From NCBI RefSeq assembly GCF_051846915.1, contig NZ_JBPYCR010000006.1, positions 65,336-129,335 on the forward strand: a stretch of 64,000 bases of DNA, written 5' to 3'. Origin of the DNA: JBPYCR01 sp051846915 (GTDB taxonomy: Bacteria; Bacillota; Bacilli; Bacillales; Amphibacillaceae). The notes under the pieces are model-generated. The model did no database searches and had not been told where the DNA came from. It saw nothing but the letters and a program-made list of their open reading frames with translations. The translations under genes were made by a program, and so were the position numbers. This document shows, piece after piece, positions 43,326-52,448 of this stretch (position 1 is its first letter; each line of letters begins with the position of its first letter).

Positions 43326-44597
43326 TCATTCAATAAATTCGAATTCAAAATCAAGTAATCGAACGATGTCTCCATCCAATGCGCCTCGTTTGCGCAATGC
43401 ATCATCTACACCCATTTTCCTTATTTGTCGGGAAAAGCGTTGTACGGACTCATCCGTAGTAAAGTCAGTCATTTTGAAAAGACGTTCAATTTTTTCACCT
43501 GATAAAACGAATGTACCATCGGATTCACGATGAATAGTAAATTGCTCTTTCTGTTGTTCGAAGCGATAGTGCACTTTATCATCGTGTGGTTGTTCTGTTT
43601 TCGGAATTGTTTGCAGTTTATCAGCAATAGCGAACAGTACTTCTTTTAATCCACTTTTCGTAAGTGCGGATATAGGAAATACAGGCAGTTGATCGGTCAA
43701 CTGTTCTTTAAATTGTTGTAAATGATCACTTGCTCCGGGCATGTCCATTTTGTTTGCTATAATAATTTGTGGTCTTTCAAGCAGTTCTTCATCATATTTA
43801 GCAAGCTCTGTGTTAATTTTTGTATAGTCATCATATGGATCTCTACCTTCCGTGCGTGCCATATCGATAACATGGACGATTAATCTTGTTCGTTCAACAT
43901 GACGTAAAAAACGGTGACCTAGACCAATACCTTCATGAGCACCTTCAATTAATCCAGGTAAATCAGCCATAACAAAACTTCGTTGATCTTCTGTAGCTAC
44001 TACACCTAAGTTCGGAGCCAATGTCGTAAAATGGTAATCTGCAATTTTTGGTTTGGCCGCACTAATAACAGAAAGCAACGTAGACTTTCCTACACTTGGA
44101 AATCCAACAAGACCAACATCAGCAATTACTTTCAGTTCAACTGTTATATCATTTTCCTGTCCTGGTTCTCCGTTTTCCGCAATATTTGGAGCTGGATTTT
44201 TAGGAGTTGCGAATCGTACGTTTCCCCGACCGCCTCGACCACCTTTAACAATAACTGCGCTTTGTTTATTCGTCGTTAGATCGGCAATAATCGCTCCTGA
44301 TTCTTTATCATAAACCGTAGTCCCCGGAGGTACGGATACAATGAGCGGTTCTGCATTTTTTCCATGTTTTCCTTTACTCATCCCGTTTTCTCCACGTTTT
44401 GCCTTAAAATGCCGATTATAACGGAAATCCATTAGTGTGTTTAAGCCTTCATCAACTTCAAATATAATGTCCCCGCCATTTCCGCCATCACCGCCGGCAG
44501 GCCCTCCTTTTGGTACATATTTTTCACGTCTAAAAGCGACAAGGCCATTCCCACCGTCTCCTGCTTTTACAAATACGGTTACTTGATCAACAAACAT
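43326..44597 (-). CDS. obg: GTPase Obg
   Basis: The 423-residue GTPase acts in 50S ribosome assembly, stress response and entry to sporulation. It has the glycine-rich Obg fold (1-158, e.g. KGGPAGGDGGNGGD), the G1 loop GFPSVGKST (165-173), DLPGLIEGAHEG, NKMD, and the C-terminal OCT domain. Start ATG 44597 is seven bases after GAGGTG; a codon pair upstream is the alternative. Paired with spo0B as in B. subtilis. Confidence 0.97.
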   Translation of the reverse strand: MFVDQVTVFVKAGDGGNGLVAFRREKYVPKGGPAGGDGGNGGDIIFEVDEGLNTLMDFRYNRHFKAKRGENGMSKGKHGKNAEPLIVSVPPGTTVYDKESGAIIADLTTNKQSAVIVKGGRGGRGNVRFATPKNPAPNIAENGEPGQENDITVELKVIADVGLVGFPSVGKSTLLSVISAAKPKIADYHFTTLAPNLGVVATEDQRSFVMADLPGLIEGAHEGIGLGHRFLRHVERTRLIVHVIDMARTEGRDPYDDYTKINTELAKYDEELLERPQIIIANKMDMPGASDHLQQFKEQLTDQLPVFPISALTKSGLKEVLFAIADKLQTIPKTEQPHDDKVHYRFEQQKEQFTIHRESDGTFVLSGEKIERLFKMTDFTTDESVQRFSRQIRKMGVDDALRKRGALDGDIVRLLDFEFEFIE

Positions 44598-44612
44598 TAC
44601 CATTCACCTCTT

Positions 44613-45143
44613 TCATTGAAAAGAAACTGCAATACTGCATCGAACACCAGAATTCGTTTCCACAATCTCATATGCTTGGTCGGTCATTATTAAATTCTCT
44701 TTTAACTCAGCAATTTGAAGCATGTTGCCCTGAAAAGAAAGATGCAGTTCAATTATTTGTTCATCAGGACGTTTATGTAATTCCAAGTTGCCTTCATAGT
44801 ATTCCTCGCTGTTACAATATTTTGTTAATAATTTAACAAACTGGTCACAAAAATAGACCAACGAGTCATCTATCTGTTCTAGGTTAATATTCTCCGTATG
44901 CATGTCATATGTTATTCGTATGTTCTCATGCCTATGATTAAATTCAATTACCCATAATGCAAGTTTTGGTGCATGCAAACTGATTAATTTGCGTTCATTG
45001 TGAAAAGAAGCGATCATCTGGCTAACTTTATTCTCTACTTTCTCTAAATTCCCCATACTAGCATAACCATGAACAATTTGTAGTTCGTTTAAAATATCAT
45101 GTCTATAATTTTGTAGAAATTGCATAAACTTCTTTTCATTCAA
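44613..45143 (-). CDS. spo0B: Sporulation phosphotransferase Spo0B
   Basis: The 176-residue protein passes phosphate from Spo0F to Spo0A. The histidine lies in YRHDILNELQIVHGYASM (His15), a helix that dimerises as a four-helix bundle, followed by a degenerate ATPase-like domain without ATP motifs. It starts at TTG 45143, after GGGGGG. The N-terminal part before the histidine is shorter than in B. subtilis (His30). It precedes obg by 15 bases. Confidence 0.92.
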   Translation of the reverse strand: MNEKKFMQFLQNYRHDILNELQIVHGYASMGNLEKVENKVSQMIASFHNERKLISLHAPKLALWVIEFNHRHENIRITYDMHTENINLEQIDDSLVYFCDQFVKLLTKYCNSEEYYEGNLELHKRPDEQIIELHLSFQGNMLQIAELKENLIMTDQAYEIVETNSGVRCSIAVSFQ

Positions 45144-45250
45144 TTTTTACCCCCCTATTTTATAATAGCAAATAGGCGGAATAATTAATATGTATCCGAA
45201 GAGGGATTATTTCTATAATAGCTTAAACACAGTTAGGTTTCTAATAAATT

Positions 45251-45282
45251 ATAAAAACTCCAACCGTAAAGATTGGAGTTTC
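45251..45282 (-). terminator. Terminator of rplU-prp-rpmA
   Basis: On the minus strand AACTCCAA (45280-45273) pairs with TTGGAGTT (45263-45256), then TTTAT follows. It separates the ribosomal protein operon from spo0B. Confidence 0.8.
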
Positions 45283-45287
45283 TACCA

Positions 45288-45584
45288 TTAAGCTTCTTGT
45301 GTAACTGGTACTGGATAAATACTAACTTTTTTACGGTCACGACCAAAACGTTCAAATTTAACTACCCCGTCAACTTTGGCGAAAAGCGTATCATCGCCTC
45401 CACGGCCAACATTTTCACCAGGATAAATTTTTGTCCCTCTTTGACGGTACAAGATTGACCCGCCGGTTACAAACTGACCGTCTGCACGTTTTGCACCTAA
45501 TCTTTTGGAATGGGAGTCCCGTCCGTTTCTCGTACTTCCGGCACCTTTTTTCTGTGCAAAAAATTGTAAGTCCAAATGCAACAT
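45288..45584 (-). CDS. rpmA: Ribosomal protein L27 with cleavable N-terminal extension
   Basis: The 98-residue precursor begins MLHLDLQFFAQKKGAGST. The nine-residue extension ending in QFF is the Firmicute type removed by the Prp protease so that the mature N terminus can reach the peptidyl transferase centre. The body (KRLGAKRADGQFVTGGSILYRQRG) is typical L27. I choose ATG 45584, nine bases after GGAGG, over the ATG two codons upstream. Confidence 0.97.
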   Translation of the reverse strand: MLHLDLQFFAQKKGAGSTRNGRDSHSKRLGAKRADGQFVTGGSILYRQRGTKIYPGENVGRGGDDTLFAKVDGVVKFERFGRDRKKVSIYPVPVTQEA

Positions 45585-45598
45585 GTACATGCACCTCC

Positions 45599-45922
45599 CT
45601 ATAAAATTTTAATAAATTGCTTATAGTCCCGTTCGATTGTTTGCAAAGAGATAAGCATTGCTTCCAGTAAAAAACTCACCTGGTCTCTTTGTTCTATTTG
45701 TATCCCATCAGGCACGGTCGCTTTCAAAAAACCACCGTCCTGTTCTTGTTCAATTTGAAGCTCCATATTACATAGTTCCATAACAGCGTTCACTGCCCCA
45801 AATGATACAGCAGAGACACCGGCACATACAAGGTCATATCCATAAGGACCACTTCCTGCATGGCCTTCCAATTGAAATCCATGAATTTTGTTTCCTTTAC
45901 GAAAAATGGTAACTTTAATCAT
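45599..45922 (-). CDS. prp: Ribosomal-processing cysteine protease Prp (YsxB)
   Basis: The 107-residue cysteine protease cleaves the N-terminal extension of L27. The catalytic dyad is visible as His22 in LEGHAGSG and Cys34 in DLVCAGVSAV. The gene lies between rplU and rpmA, its substrate, in a single operon, as in other Firmicutes. Confidence 0.95.
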   Translation of the reverse strand: MIKVTIFRKGNKIHGFQLEGHAGSGPYGYDLVCAGVSAVSFGAVNAVMELCNMELQIEQEQDGGFLKATVPDGIQIEQRDQVSFLLEAMLISLQTIERDYKQFIKIL

Positions 45923-45931
45923 GTGATTTCC

Positions 45932-46240
45932 TTAAGCGTTAATCTTATTAATTACCAATTTCGTGTACGGTTGACGATGACCTTGTGTACGATGGTAATT
46001 TTTTCTGCGCTTATATTTATATACTCTAATTTTTTTCTGACGACCTTGCTTTTCAACCTTAGCAGTAACAGATGCTCCTTCAACAAATGGAGTTCCAACT
46101 TTTACATCGTCTCCACCTACGAAAAGAACTTTATCGAAAGTTACTGTTTCATCAGTTTCAGCATTTACTTTTTCAATATAGATTTCTTGTCCTTCTTCAA
46201 CCTTTACTTGCTTGCCACCTGTTTCAATAATTGCGTACAT
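45932..46240 (-). CDS. rplU: Ribosomal protein L21
   Basis: The 102-residue protein starts MYAIIETGGKQVKVEEGQEI and ends with the RNA-binding region KQGRQKKIRVYKYKRRKNYHRTQGHRQPYT, split here only by naming; it is a standard bacterial L21. It heads the rplU-prp-rpmA operon and is preceded by an L21 leader. Confidence 0.97.
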   Translation of the reverse strand: MYAIIETGGKQVKVEEGQEIYIEKVNAETDETVTFDKVLFVGGDDVKVGTPFVEGASVTAKVEKQGRQKKIRVYKYKRRKNYHRTQGHRQPYTKLVINKINA

Positions 46241-46244
46241 ACTT

Positions 46245-46340
46245 CATTGCACCTCCTAATATACTCAGACTCGCCATACAGGTACTTTGAAAGTTTAAAC
46301 CTGATCTGTGCGGTTGTAGCTTGGTGCTACAATAAGAACA
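46245..46340 (-). promoter_or_regulatory. L21 leader
   Basis: The 5' untranslated region upstream of rplU has a hairpin TTGTAGC-ACCA-AGCTACAA followed by CAGGTTTAAACTTT and TACCTG pairing, like the conserved L21 leader of Bacillales. It is thought to mediate autoregulation by L21; that was not tested here. Confidence 0.6.
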
Positions 46341-46345
46341 AAATA

Positions 46346-46374
46346 ATGTTACCATAGGTACAATCAAGTGTCAA
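46346..46374 (-). promoter_or_regulatory. Sigma-A promoter of rplU-prp-rpmA
   Basis: Minus strand TTGACA (46374-46369), 17 bases, TAACAT (46351-46346). Confidence 0.8.
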
Positions 46375-46412
46375 GACAAACTCGCCTGAAGTCTCCTATA
46401 AAACGAAGGCGT

Positions 46413-47279
46413 TCAATCCGACTTATTTACAAGTTCACCGATCGTTCTATTATATTTTCCATCATTGAAATATAAGTGCAAACACTCACTCTCATCGATT
46501 ACCGCACGGTTGTGTTCTGAAAAATGGACATAAATTGGATGCTTCTTATCCCGTCTGAACAACGAAAAAACGTCCATTAGCGATGCATTGTTTTTTACAG
46601 AAAGCGGGACAACCCCTTTTATCGCTCCTTTACCTTCATAACGGTGCAATAAGAAACGAATAAAAACATAATATCGATGTTTCCATTCCGTACGATTTTC
46701 CATCAATAAAAAAATCATAATAAAAAAAGAACTCAATGTAAAGCTGAATATAAATAATTGGTAAATAATTAAAGTTAGAGTGATCACCATCGAAAATCCA
46801 ATAATGAAGTAATATGCCTTACGAAACGGATGAAAAGAAGACAAACTGAAAAAAAGAAGCTTCCCTCCGTCCAATGGCCATATGGGGAGTAAATTAAATA
46901 ATAGAATAATTGAATTATAGTAATACACTAATTGTATAACCTGCTCGGGTAAAATTTGACTATATGATAAAGGTATTAAAAAGATAAAGATAATAAGATG
47001 TTGCATTGGACCGGCAATCGTTACGAAAAATTCTTCGTTTAATGGCTTGTTTGCATGTTCTTCTACATTCATAACACCACCAAATACCCATAATGTAATA
47101 TTGCGAATCCGCCATTTAAATATACGAGCCATCGTATAATGCCCCAACTCATGAAAAAAAACAATAAATAAAATGATAAATAATTCGACAAACGTACCGG
47201 TAACAAAAGAAATTAAAATGAAGATATACAATATCGGATGTAAATGAATGCGCGGGAAAATGCTATTGTGAATCGTCAA
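46413..47279 (-). CDS. spoIVFB: Stage IV sporulation metalloprotease SpoIVFB
   Basis: The 288-residue site-2 protease cleaves pro-sigma-K in the outer forespore membrane. It is a polytopic membrane protein with zinc motif HELGH (43-47) in a membrane helix and the second ligand motif LLPIWPLDGG, plus a C-terminal CBS-like region. It starts at TTG 47279 after AGGTGAT and overlaps the end of spoIVFA by 17 bases. Length equals that of B. subtilis SpoIVFB. Confidence 0.95.
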   Translation of the reverse strand: MTIHNSIFPRIHLHPILYIFILISFVTGTFVELFIILFIVFFHELGHYTMARIFKWRIRNITLWVFGGVMNVEEHANKPLNEEFFVTIAGPMQHLIIFIFLIPLSYSQILPEQVIQLVYYYNSIILLFNLLPIWPLDGGKLLFFSLSSFHPFRKAYYFIIGFSMVITLTLIIYQLFIFSFTLSSFFIMIFLLMENRTEWKHRYYVFIRFLLHRYEGKGAIKGVVPLSVKNNASLMDVFSLFRRDKKHPIYVHFSEHNRAVIDESECLHLYFNDGKYNRTIGELVNKSD

Positions 47280-48027
47280 CTGGGATCACCTGAATTGGAT
47301 CAATATATTCGCTGTCTTTTTCTATTGAAAAATAAACAGCTTTATTCTCTTCTGTTGGCTGAAATGCTCCAATAGCCTGATCTTTGTCGATGAATTGGTA
47401 AAGATAAACATAAATTGAGCTTAACGATCCATAAGTTGATTGACTATTATCTGGATGCTGCACAACAATCGTCTTTCCCTTTTCTCGGTCATTGCCGGCA
47501 AAAATAACGACACCTTCTCTAATCGAAGAAACTTGTGTTGTTTCTTCCGGTGAAATCATAATGCCTGTACCATTTGTTTGAAAAGTTTGTTCCAAACGGC
47601 CATTTACCGGCATTGCCACTTGATCTGATGTTAATATTTCCTCTTTTTCAGTTGGTGTAAATGATAACGGTGAGCCAAAGGTTGTATTGTACCATTGATT
47701 GACCTTGGCAAAAGGAAATTCTTCTGTAAATGCATACTGGGTCCATTGTTTCGGCTGATCAAGATAATCCGTTTTGGATTCTAAAATCCAAGCAGTCCCA
47801 ATAAACAAAGCAATAGAAAATACGCCTTTAATAAGAAGACCCGAAAACAATTTGCTGTCATTTCTATGAAGATCTTGTTCAATGGCATTTGGATAATAGC
47901 CATGTTTTTCTTCGTCCTGTAGGATCGCTGGATAAATTTGTTTACGTGTTTTACTATCCGCAGGTAAATGCCGCAATTTTTTTCGATGTTTTATTTTTTC
48001 TCGTACTTTTTTTACTCCTCTATCCAT
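47263..48027 (-). CDS. spoIVFA: Stage IV sporulation protein SpoIVFA
   Basis: The 254-residue protein holds SpoIVFB inactive together with BofA until a forespore signal arrives. It has a basic N-terminal cytoplasmic part, one membrane helix (about 68-88) and a C-terminal M23-peptidase-like domain facing the intermembrane space (GVVIFAGNDREKGKTIVVQH). I choose ATG 48027 because the upstream in-frame ATG at 48060 lies inside the predicted sigma-E -10 box and could not be transcribed. The active-site residues of true M23 enzymes are not complete, as expected. Confidence 0.9.
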   Translation of the reverse strand: MDRGVKKVREKIKHRKKLRHLPADSKTRKQIYPAILQDEEKHGYYPNAIEQDLHRNDSKLFSGLLIKGVFSIALFIGTAWILESKTDYLDQPKQWTQYAFTEEFPFAKVNQWYNTTFGSPLSFTPTEKEEILTSDQVAMPVNGRLEQTFQTNGTGIMISPEETTQVSSIREGVVIFAGNDREKGKTIVVQHPDNSQSTYGSLSSIYVYLYQFIDKDQAIGAFQPTEENKAVYFSIEKDSEYIDPIQVIPVDDSQ

Positions 48028-48058
48028 TTTCTCACAACCCTTGTTCAACATTTCTATC

Positions 48059-48086
48059 ATTGTATGAATATGAAGGACAAGTTATG
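48059..48086 (-). promoter_or_regulatory. Sigma-E promoter of spoIVFA-spoIVFB
   Basis: Minus strand CATAACT (48086-48080), 13 bases, CATACAAT (48066-48059). The -10 box is a close match to the sigma-E consensus, and the operon is mother-cell expressed in B. subtilis. Confidence 0.6.
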
Positions 48087-48105
48087 TGTTTATCCTCTAT
48101 TTACA

Positions 48106-48146
48106 TAAAAAAAATCAGGCAATAGAAGTAGAATTCTATCGCCTGA
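48106..48146 (-). terminator. Terminator of mreBCD-minCD
   Basis: On the minus strand TCAGGCGATA (48146-48137) pairs with TATTGCCTGA (48124-48115), followed by eight T. A second short hairpin (TCAAAAAG / CTTTTTGA) lies at about 48180-48202, closer to minD. Confidence 0.85.
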
Positions 48147-48236
48147 AAGATAATTCCTATATTATTCTATTAAAGGTTTTTCAAAAAGTAAGTCTTTTTG
48201 ACCTTCGAGCATTTTACTCTATTTGAACCTAAACTA

Positions 48237-49034
48237 CTATGTTCGCATACCGAAAAATTTCTTCACTTTTTTAAATAAACCAGCTTCATCTTCTAAAGAC
48301 TGTAAAGGTACTGTTTCTCCAAGAATTCTTCGTGCAATGTTTCGATAAGCAATTGATGCTTTCGTGTTCGGTTGGAAGGCAATTGGCTCGCCTTGATTGG
48401 AAGCAGCAATGACCTGATCATCGTCCACAACGATACCAATTAAATCAATGGAAAGTATTTGTACAATATCATCAACTGCAAGCATGCTGCCATCCTTCAT
48501 CATCTGATTTCGGATTCGATTTATAATAAGACGTGGCCGTTCCATATTGTATTGTTCCAATAACCCAATAATACGATCAGCATCACGGACACTTGATTTC
48601 TCAGGTGTTGTTACTACAATCGCTTGATCTGCTCCGGTTACTGCATTTTGAAAGCCTTGCTCAATACCTGCTGGACAATCGATAATAATATAGTCATAAT
48701 CTTGTTTTAATTCAGCAACGATTTTTTCCATTCCTTCTGTTGTAACAGCCGATTTATCGCTCGTTTGTGCTGCCGGTAACAAAGAAAGAAAATCAAATCT
48801 TTTATCGGAGATTAGCGCCTGTTTTAGCTTACAACGTTCTTCAATAACATCAACAATGTCATATATAATCCGGTTTTCCAGACCCATGATAACATCTAAA
48901 TTTCTTAAACCAATATCTGTGTCAATCAAACATACTTTTTTGCCCATTAACGCTAAAGCTGTTCCGATATTTGCGGTGGTCGTTGTTTTTCCAACTCCGC
49001 CTTTACCTGATGTAATTACGATTGCTTCACCCAT
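48237..49034 (-). CDS. minD: Septum site-determining ATPase MinD
   Basis: The 265-residue membrane ATPase positions MinC to block polar division. It has the deviant Walker A KGGVGKTT (11-18), the switch region DIGLRNLDVIMGLENR, DCPAGIEQGF, and a C-terminal amphipathic membrane-targeting helix (LFKKVKKFFGMRT). The start ATG 49034 is after AAGGAG and overlaps the minC stop by 8 bases. Confidence 0.97.
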   Translation of the reverse strand: MGEAIVITSGKGGVGKTTTTANIGTALALMGKKVCLIDTDIGLRNLDVIMGLENRIIYDIVDVIEERCKLKQALISDKRFDFLSLLPAAQTSDKSAVTTEGMEKIVAELKQDYDYIIIDCPAGIEQGFQNAVTGADQAIVVTTPEKSSVRDADRIIGLLEQYNMERPRLIINRIRNQMMKDGSMLAVDDIVQILSIDLIGIVVDDDQVIAASNQGEPIAFQPNTKASIAYRNIARRILGETVPLQSLEDEAGLFKKVKKFFGMRT

Positions 49035-49713
49035 TAAGAAATCTCCTTTCAAACGTGCTTAGCTTATTCCGCATATGTGAAAGAACTTGTAAACGATCTA
49101 TAATAATTTTGTCTTGTTTATGATCGATAAACCCACATTCCATATATACACCATCAGTCTCATAATCAGGTGCTCTACTGACGTAATCAGAAATCCGCAA
49201 TTGCGTAGGTTTCATGTAGGAGGCGGCGATAACAGCTTCCTGATCACCATTAACCCCAGCATGAGCAATTCCTCTCAAATTCCCAAGTATATAGATGTTT
49301 CCCGTAGCAGTCACGTGTCCACCTGGATTTACATCGCCAATAAGGAAAAGATCACCTGTTATTTGAAGTATTTGTCCTGATCTTACAACTTGAGTTATTA
49401 CTTTCGTTTCACTTTCTTCTTTCCATTGTAAAGCTTCTTTCTTCAAAATAACATCTGAATCAAAGCTTTCAATTGTAAGTCGATTATCTCTTCCGATTAA
49501 ATGATGCAATCGTTCCTTTTGTTCTTTATGTAAATACCGATAACCAAGTTTGACAGTAACCGATACAACAGGCTCCTCTTTCGTCGGTTGACTCGCCTTA
49601 ATCTTTTCATCTAATTCATCAATAGCTTCTTCAAAAGAACATGTATCGTCAATGAACAATGTGAGCCCATCTCTTGTTCCTTTGATCGTTATTTTTTGTT
49701 TATTGTCAAGCAC
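49027..49713 (-). CDS. minC: Septum site-determining protein MinC
   Basis: The 228-residue FtsZ inhibitor has an N-terminal FtsZ-binding domain and a C-terminal beta-helix that binds MinD, with the signature GDVNPGGHVTATGNIYILG and RGIAHAGVNGD. It starts at GTG 49713 behind GAGGTG. It is fourth in mreB-mreC-mreD-minC-minD; no MinJ or DivIVA gene is in the window. Confidence 0.97.
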   Translation of the reverse strand: MLDNKQKITIKGTRDGLTLFIDDTCSFEEAIDELDEKIKASQPTKEEPVVSVTVKLGYRYLHKEQKERLHHLIGRDNRLTIESFDSDVILKKEALQWKEESETKVITQVVRSGQILQITGDLFLIGDVNPGGHVTATGNIYILGNLRGIAHAGVNGDQEAVIAASYMKPTQLRISDYVSRAPDYETDGVYMECGFIDHKQDKIIIDRLQVLSHMRNKLSTFERRFLNG

Positions 49714-49778
49714 GATAAGTTCACCTCATTCTATTACAAAGCGACATCCGTTAAGTTGAATCCTTAATTAATTAGTAC

Positions 49779-50318
49779 TTAAAAAGTAGCTCCTTTATCT
49801 ACTTGCTCTTTTTTCCATTTTATAAATCTGTTTTTAAATATCGGATACATCACAATCAAAAATATAACATTTGCTAAAACGGTAGGTAGGAGACGGTTAC
49901 TTAAATAGTTTATTAAATTCATATCTGTTATGTTTGCTGCACTGTATACGATATGAATCATTGTATCTGCAAAAATCAACCCAATCGTCCCTAATAGAAA
50001 TACAACAAGAAAGTTCGTATGAAATAAGTTTTTAAGCTCTTTTATAATATATACGGTAACAGGGTAAGCAAACATATAAACACCTAGAACACTTGTATAT
50101 ACAATATCTATTAACAATCCAAAAATAATTCCATAGATCACAGAATAAGAGGTTGTATCCCCATCATAAAAAATTGCTAATAGAAATAAAAAAATGACAA
50201 TCCAGTGTGGAATAATTAGCAAATGGCCCACAACCAAGTTGGATGGCAGCAGCTCAAACGCTACCCCTTCAAATACTAACAGGAAAAAAAGGAAAAGGAA
50301 AAAGTACAATTGCTTCAT
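49779..50318 (-). CDS. mreD: Rod shape-determining protein MreD
   Basis: The 179-residue protein has five to six membrane helices and the MreD stretch GIIFGLLIDIVYTSVLGVYMF. It links cytoplasmic MreB to wall synthesis. The start ATG shares one base with the mreC stop (TAATG), so translation is coupled. Confidence 0.95.
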   Translation of the reverse strand: MKQLYFFLFLFFLLVFEGVAFELLPSNLVVGHLLIIPHWIVIFLFLLAIFYDGDTTSYSVIYGIIFGLLIDIVYTSVLGVYMFAYPVTVYIIKELKNLFHTNFLVVFLLGTIGLIFADTMIHIVYSAANITDMNLINYLSNRLLPTVLANVIFLIVMYPIFKNRFIKWKKEQVDKGATF

Positions 50319-51196
50319 TACTCCTCATCCTCCTCTAGCTCCTGAATAGCATCCTCTCCCGATACTTCGCGATTTACGACAATAACATGATTAATATCGT
50401 ACATGTCTGCCGCCGGTTTAATTAAAGCCGTTCTCGTCAGCCCGTATTGATCGGGTATAACATCTTTTACCGTCCCGATCGGCAACCCGGCCGGAAATAA
50501 GCCTCCTAAACCGGATGATACGACGAGTTCGTCTTTTTCAAGGTCTTTATCCGATTCTTCAATGATCTTAAATAATAGGGATTCCGTTTCTTTATCATAT
50601 TCTTCAATCAATCCGAAAATATCTTTTCCGTCACGGGAAATTGTTGCCGAAATTCGATTAAACTGATCAAAACCAGTTAGCAATTGAACGGTTGATGCAG
50701 AATTGGAAACAGCCTGTACCTTACCGATCATTCCTTCAGCAGTGATTACCGCCATATTTGTATCCACACCGTGTGCTGTACCTTTATTAATCGTTATTTG
50801 TTCAATCCACCTCTCCGGTGATCTAGAAATAACGGTTGCCTGAATGGTATCATACTGATTAATCGAATCAGTTTTATTAAGGGTTTCTCGCAATTGTTCA
50901 TTTTCTTCTTTCAGTTCCTGCACGTCATATACGAGACTTTTATATTCGGACAATTTACTTTTTAACAACTGGTTTTCGTTAAACGTGTTTTTTAATTCAC
51001 TAATATTAGAAAAAATACCTGTTACATACTTAACGGGAGTCTGAATTGTATTTTGTGCCCAACCTACAGTATCCATTACAAATTGTTCCGGCGCTGTTAG
51101 TTGAGATCTGTTCGTCAATGAATACCCGATTAACACGACTAATACAATCATACCTATTAATAATAAAAACAATCGCTTTTTTTGAAAAAAGGACAT
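50318..51196 (-). CDS. mreC: Rod shape-determining protein MreC
   Basis: The 292-residue protein has an N-terminal membrane anchor (about 9-26), a coiled coil (about 65-110), and the beta-rich extracellular MreC domain with GMIGKVQAVSNSASTVQLLT and SSGLGGLFPAGLPIGTV. It scaffolds peptidoglycan synthases. The C terminus is acidic. It follows mreB by 12 bases. Confidence 0.97.
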   Translation of the reverse strand: MSFFQKKRLFLLLIGMIVLVVLIGYSLTNRSQLTAPEQFVMDTVGWAQNTIQTPVKYVTGIFSNISELKNTFNENQLLKSKLSEYKSLVYDVQELKEENEQLRETLNKTDSINQYDTIQATVISRSPERWIEQITINKGTAHGVDTNMAVITAEGMIGKVQAVSNSASTVQLLTGFDQFNRISATISRDGKDIFGLIEEYDKETESLLFKIIEESDKDLEKDELVVSSGLGGLFPAGLPIGTVKDVIPDQYGLTRTALIKPAADMYDINHVIVVNREVSGEDAIQELEEDEE

Positions 51197-51208
51197 TCAA
51201 GCACCTAC

Positions 51209-52252
51209 TTAATCGCCTAATGTGGCTTGTGAAGAAATATTCGGATGCGAACTGAACTGTTTAATATACTCAAGCGACATTCCAGTTCCAACTGCCACAC
51301 TATCTAATGGGTTTTCCGTTACAAAGACGGGCATTTCCGTTTTATTGCTAATTACCTGATCGAGATTCTTTAATAATGCACCTCCGCCTGAAAGCACGAT
51401 GCCACGATCCATTACATCTGCAGATAATTCAGGAGGTGTTTTTTCCAATGTATTTTTCACTGCTTCAACAATCGCTTCTACACATTCATTTAATGCACCG
51501 GCGATTTCAACGGCAGTAATGGAAATTGTTTGTGGTAATCCGGATAATAAATCTCGTCCTCGTATTTCCATTTCGGACTGTTCACTTACCTCTCCAGCTG
51601 TTCCAATCTCCATTTTAATCGATTCCGCTGTCCGTTCACCAATCGCAAGGTTATACTGTTTTTTAATATATTGTGAAATTGCTTCGTCCATGCTATTTCC
51701 TGCTACACGTATAGATTTACTTGTAACAATGCCGCCAAGGGAGATAACAGCCACTTCTGTTGTGCCACCACCGATATCTACAATCATACTGCCAGTCGGT
51801 TCCCATACAGGCAGTCCCGCTCCTATTGCTGCTGCAAAAGGTTCAGCTACAGGAAATGCATTCTTGGCTCCGGCTTGTTTTGCGGCATCGATAACAGCTC
51901 GCTCCTCCACCTTCGTTATGCCAGATGGAACACAAATAATTACATTCGGCTTTCCGGCAAGCATGGATCGCTTTCTGCTTGCTCGTTTCATATAATATTT
52001 TAACATAACCGCCGTTGTATCATAGTCGGCAATTACTCCATCCTTCATCGGCCGAAGAACAGAAATACTTCCAGGTGTTCGGCCAATCATGTTTCTGGCC
52101 GTACTTCCGACTGCTTCAATTTCACCTGTTTCGATATTTTTAGCTACGACAGAAGGTTCTCTTACAACAACCCCTTTATTTTTCATAAATACAAGTGTAT
52201 TTGATGTACCCAAATCTATTCCCAAATCTTGTGAAAAACTGAATTTTGACAA
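51209..52252 (-). CDS. mreB: Actin-like rod shape protein MreB
   Basis: The 347-residue actin homologue has the phosphate loops DLGIDLGTSNTLVF and IVDIGGGTTEVAVISLGG, and the adenosine motif IVLSGGGALLKNLD. It moves with wall synthases to keep the rod shape. It starts at TTG 52252 following GGGAG. Its position first in mreBCD-minCD makes it true MreB, not Mbl or MreBH. Confidence 0.97.
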   Translation of the reverse strand: MSKFSFSQDLGIDLGTSNTLVFMKNKGVVVREPSVVAKNIETGEIEAVGSTARNMIGRTPGSISVLRPMKDGVIADYDTTAVMLKYYMKRASRKRSMLAGKPNVIICVPSGITKVEERAVIDAAKQAGAKNAFPVAEPFAAAIGAGLPVWEPTGSMIVDIGGGTTEVAVISLGGIVTSKSIRVAGNSMDEAISQYIKKQYNLAIGERTAESIKMEIGTAGEVSEQSEMEIRGRDLLSGLPQTISITAVEIAGALNECVEAIVEAVKNTLEKTPPELSADVMDRGIVLSGGGALLKNLDQVISNKTEMPVFVTENPLDSVAVGTGMSLEYIKQFSSHPNISSQATLGD

Positions 52253-52306
52253 AAAAATCTCCCTTTCCCTTTGACAAGTCTATGATGTATAAACAAGACT
52301 GTGACG

Positions 52307-52321
52307 AACATATAGTATATG
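52307..52321. promoter_or_regulatory. Palindrome upstream of mreB
   Basis: ACATATAGTATATGT is a perfect odd palindrome about 55 bases before the mreB start. It may be an operator or merely part of A+T-rich promoter DNA; no known regulator site is recognised. Confidence 0.3.
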
Positions 52322-52448
52322 TCCGTACAAACATATCATACGAATCGAACGATTGAGGAAAAACTTTACTTAACCACCATAAAGTGAAACTTCATTCAGT
52401 ATGGATTTTCTTTCCTCCCCTACTGATAAAATGAACAAAGGCTAAATT

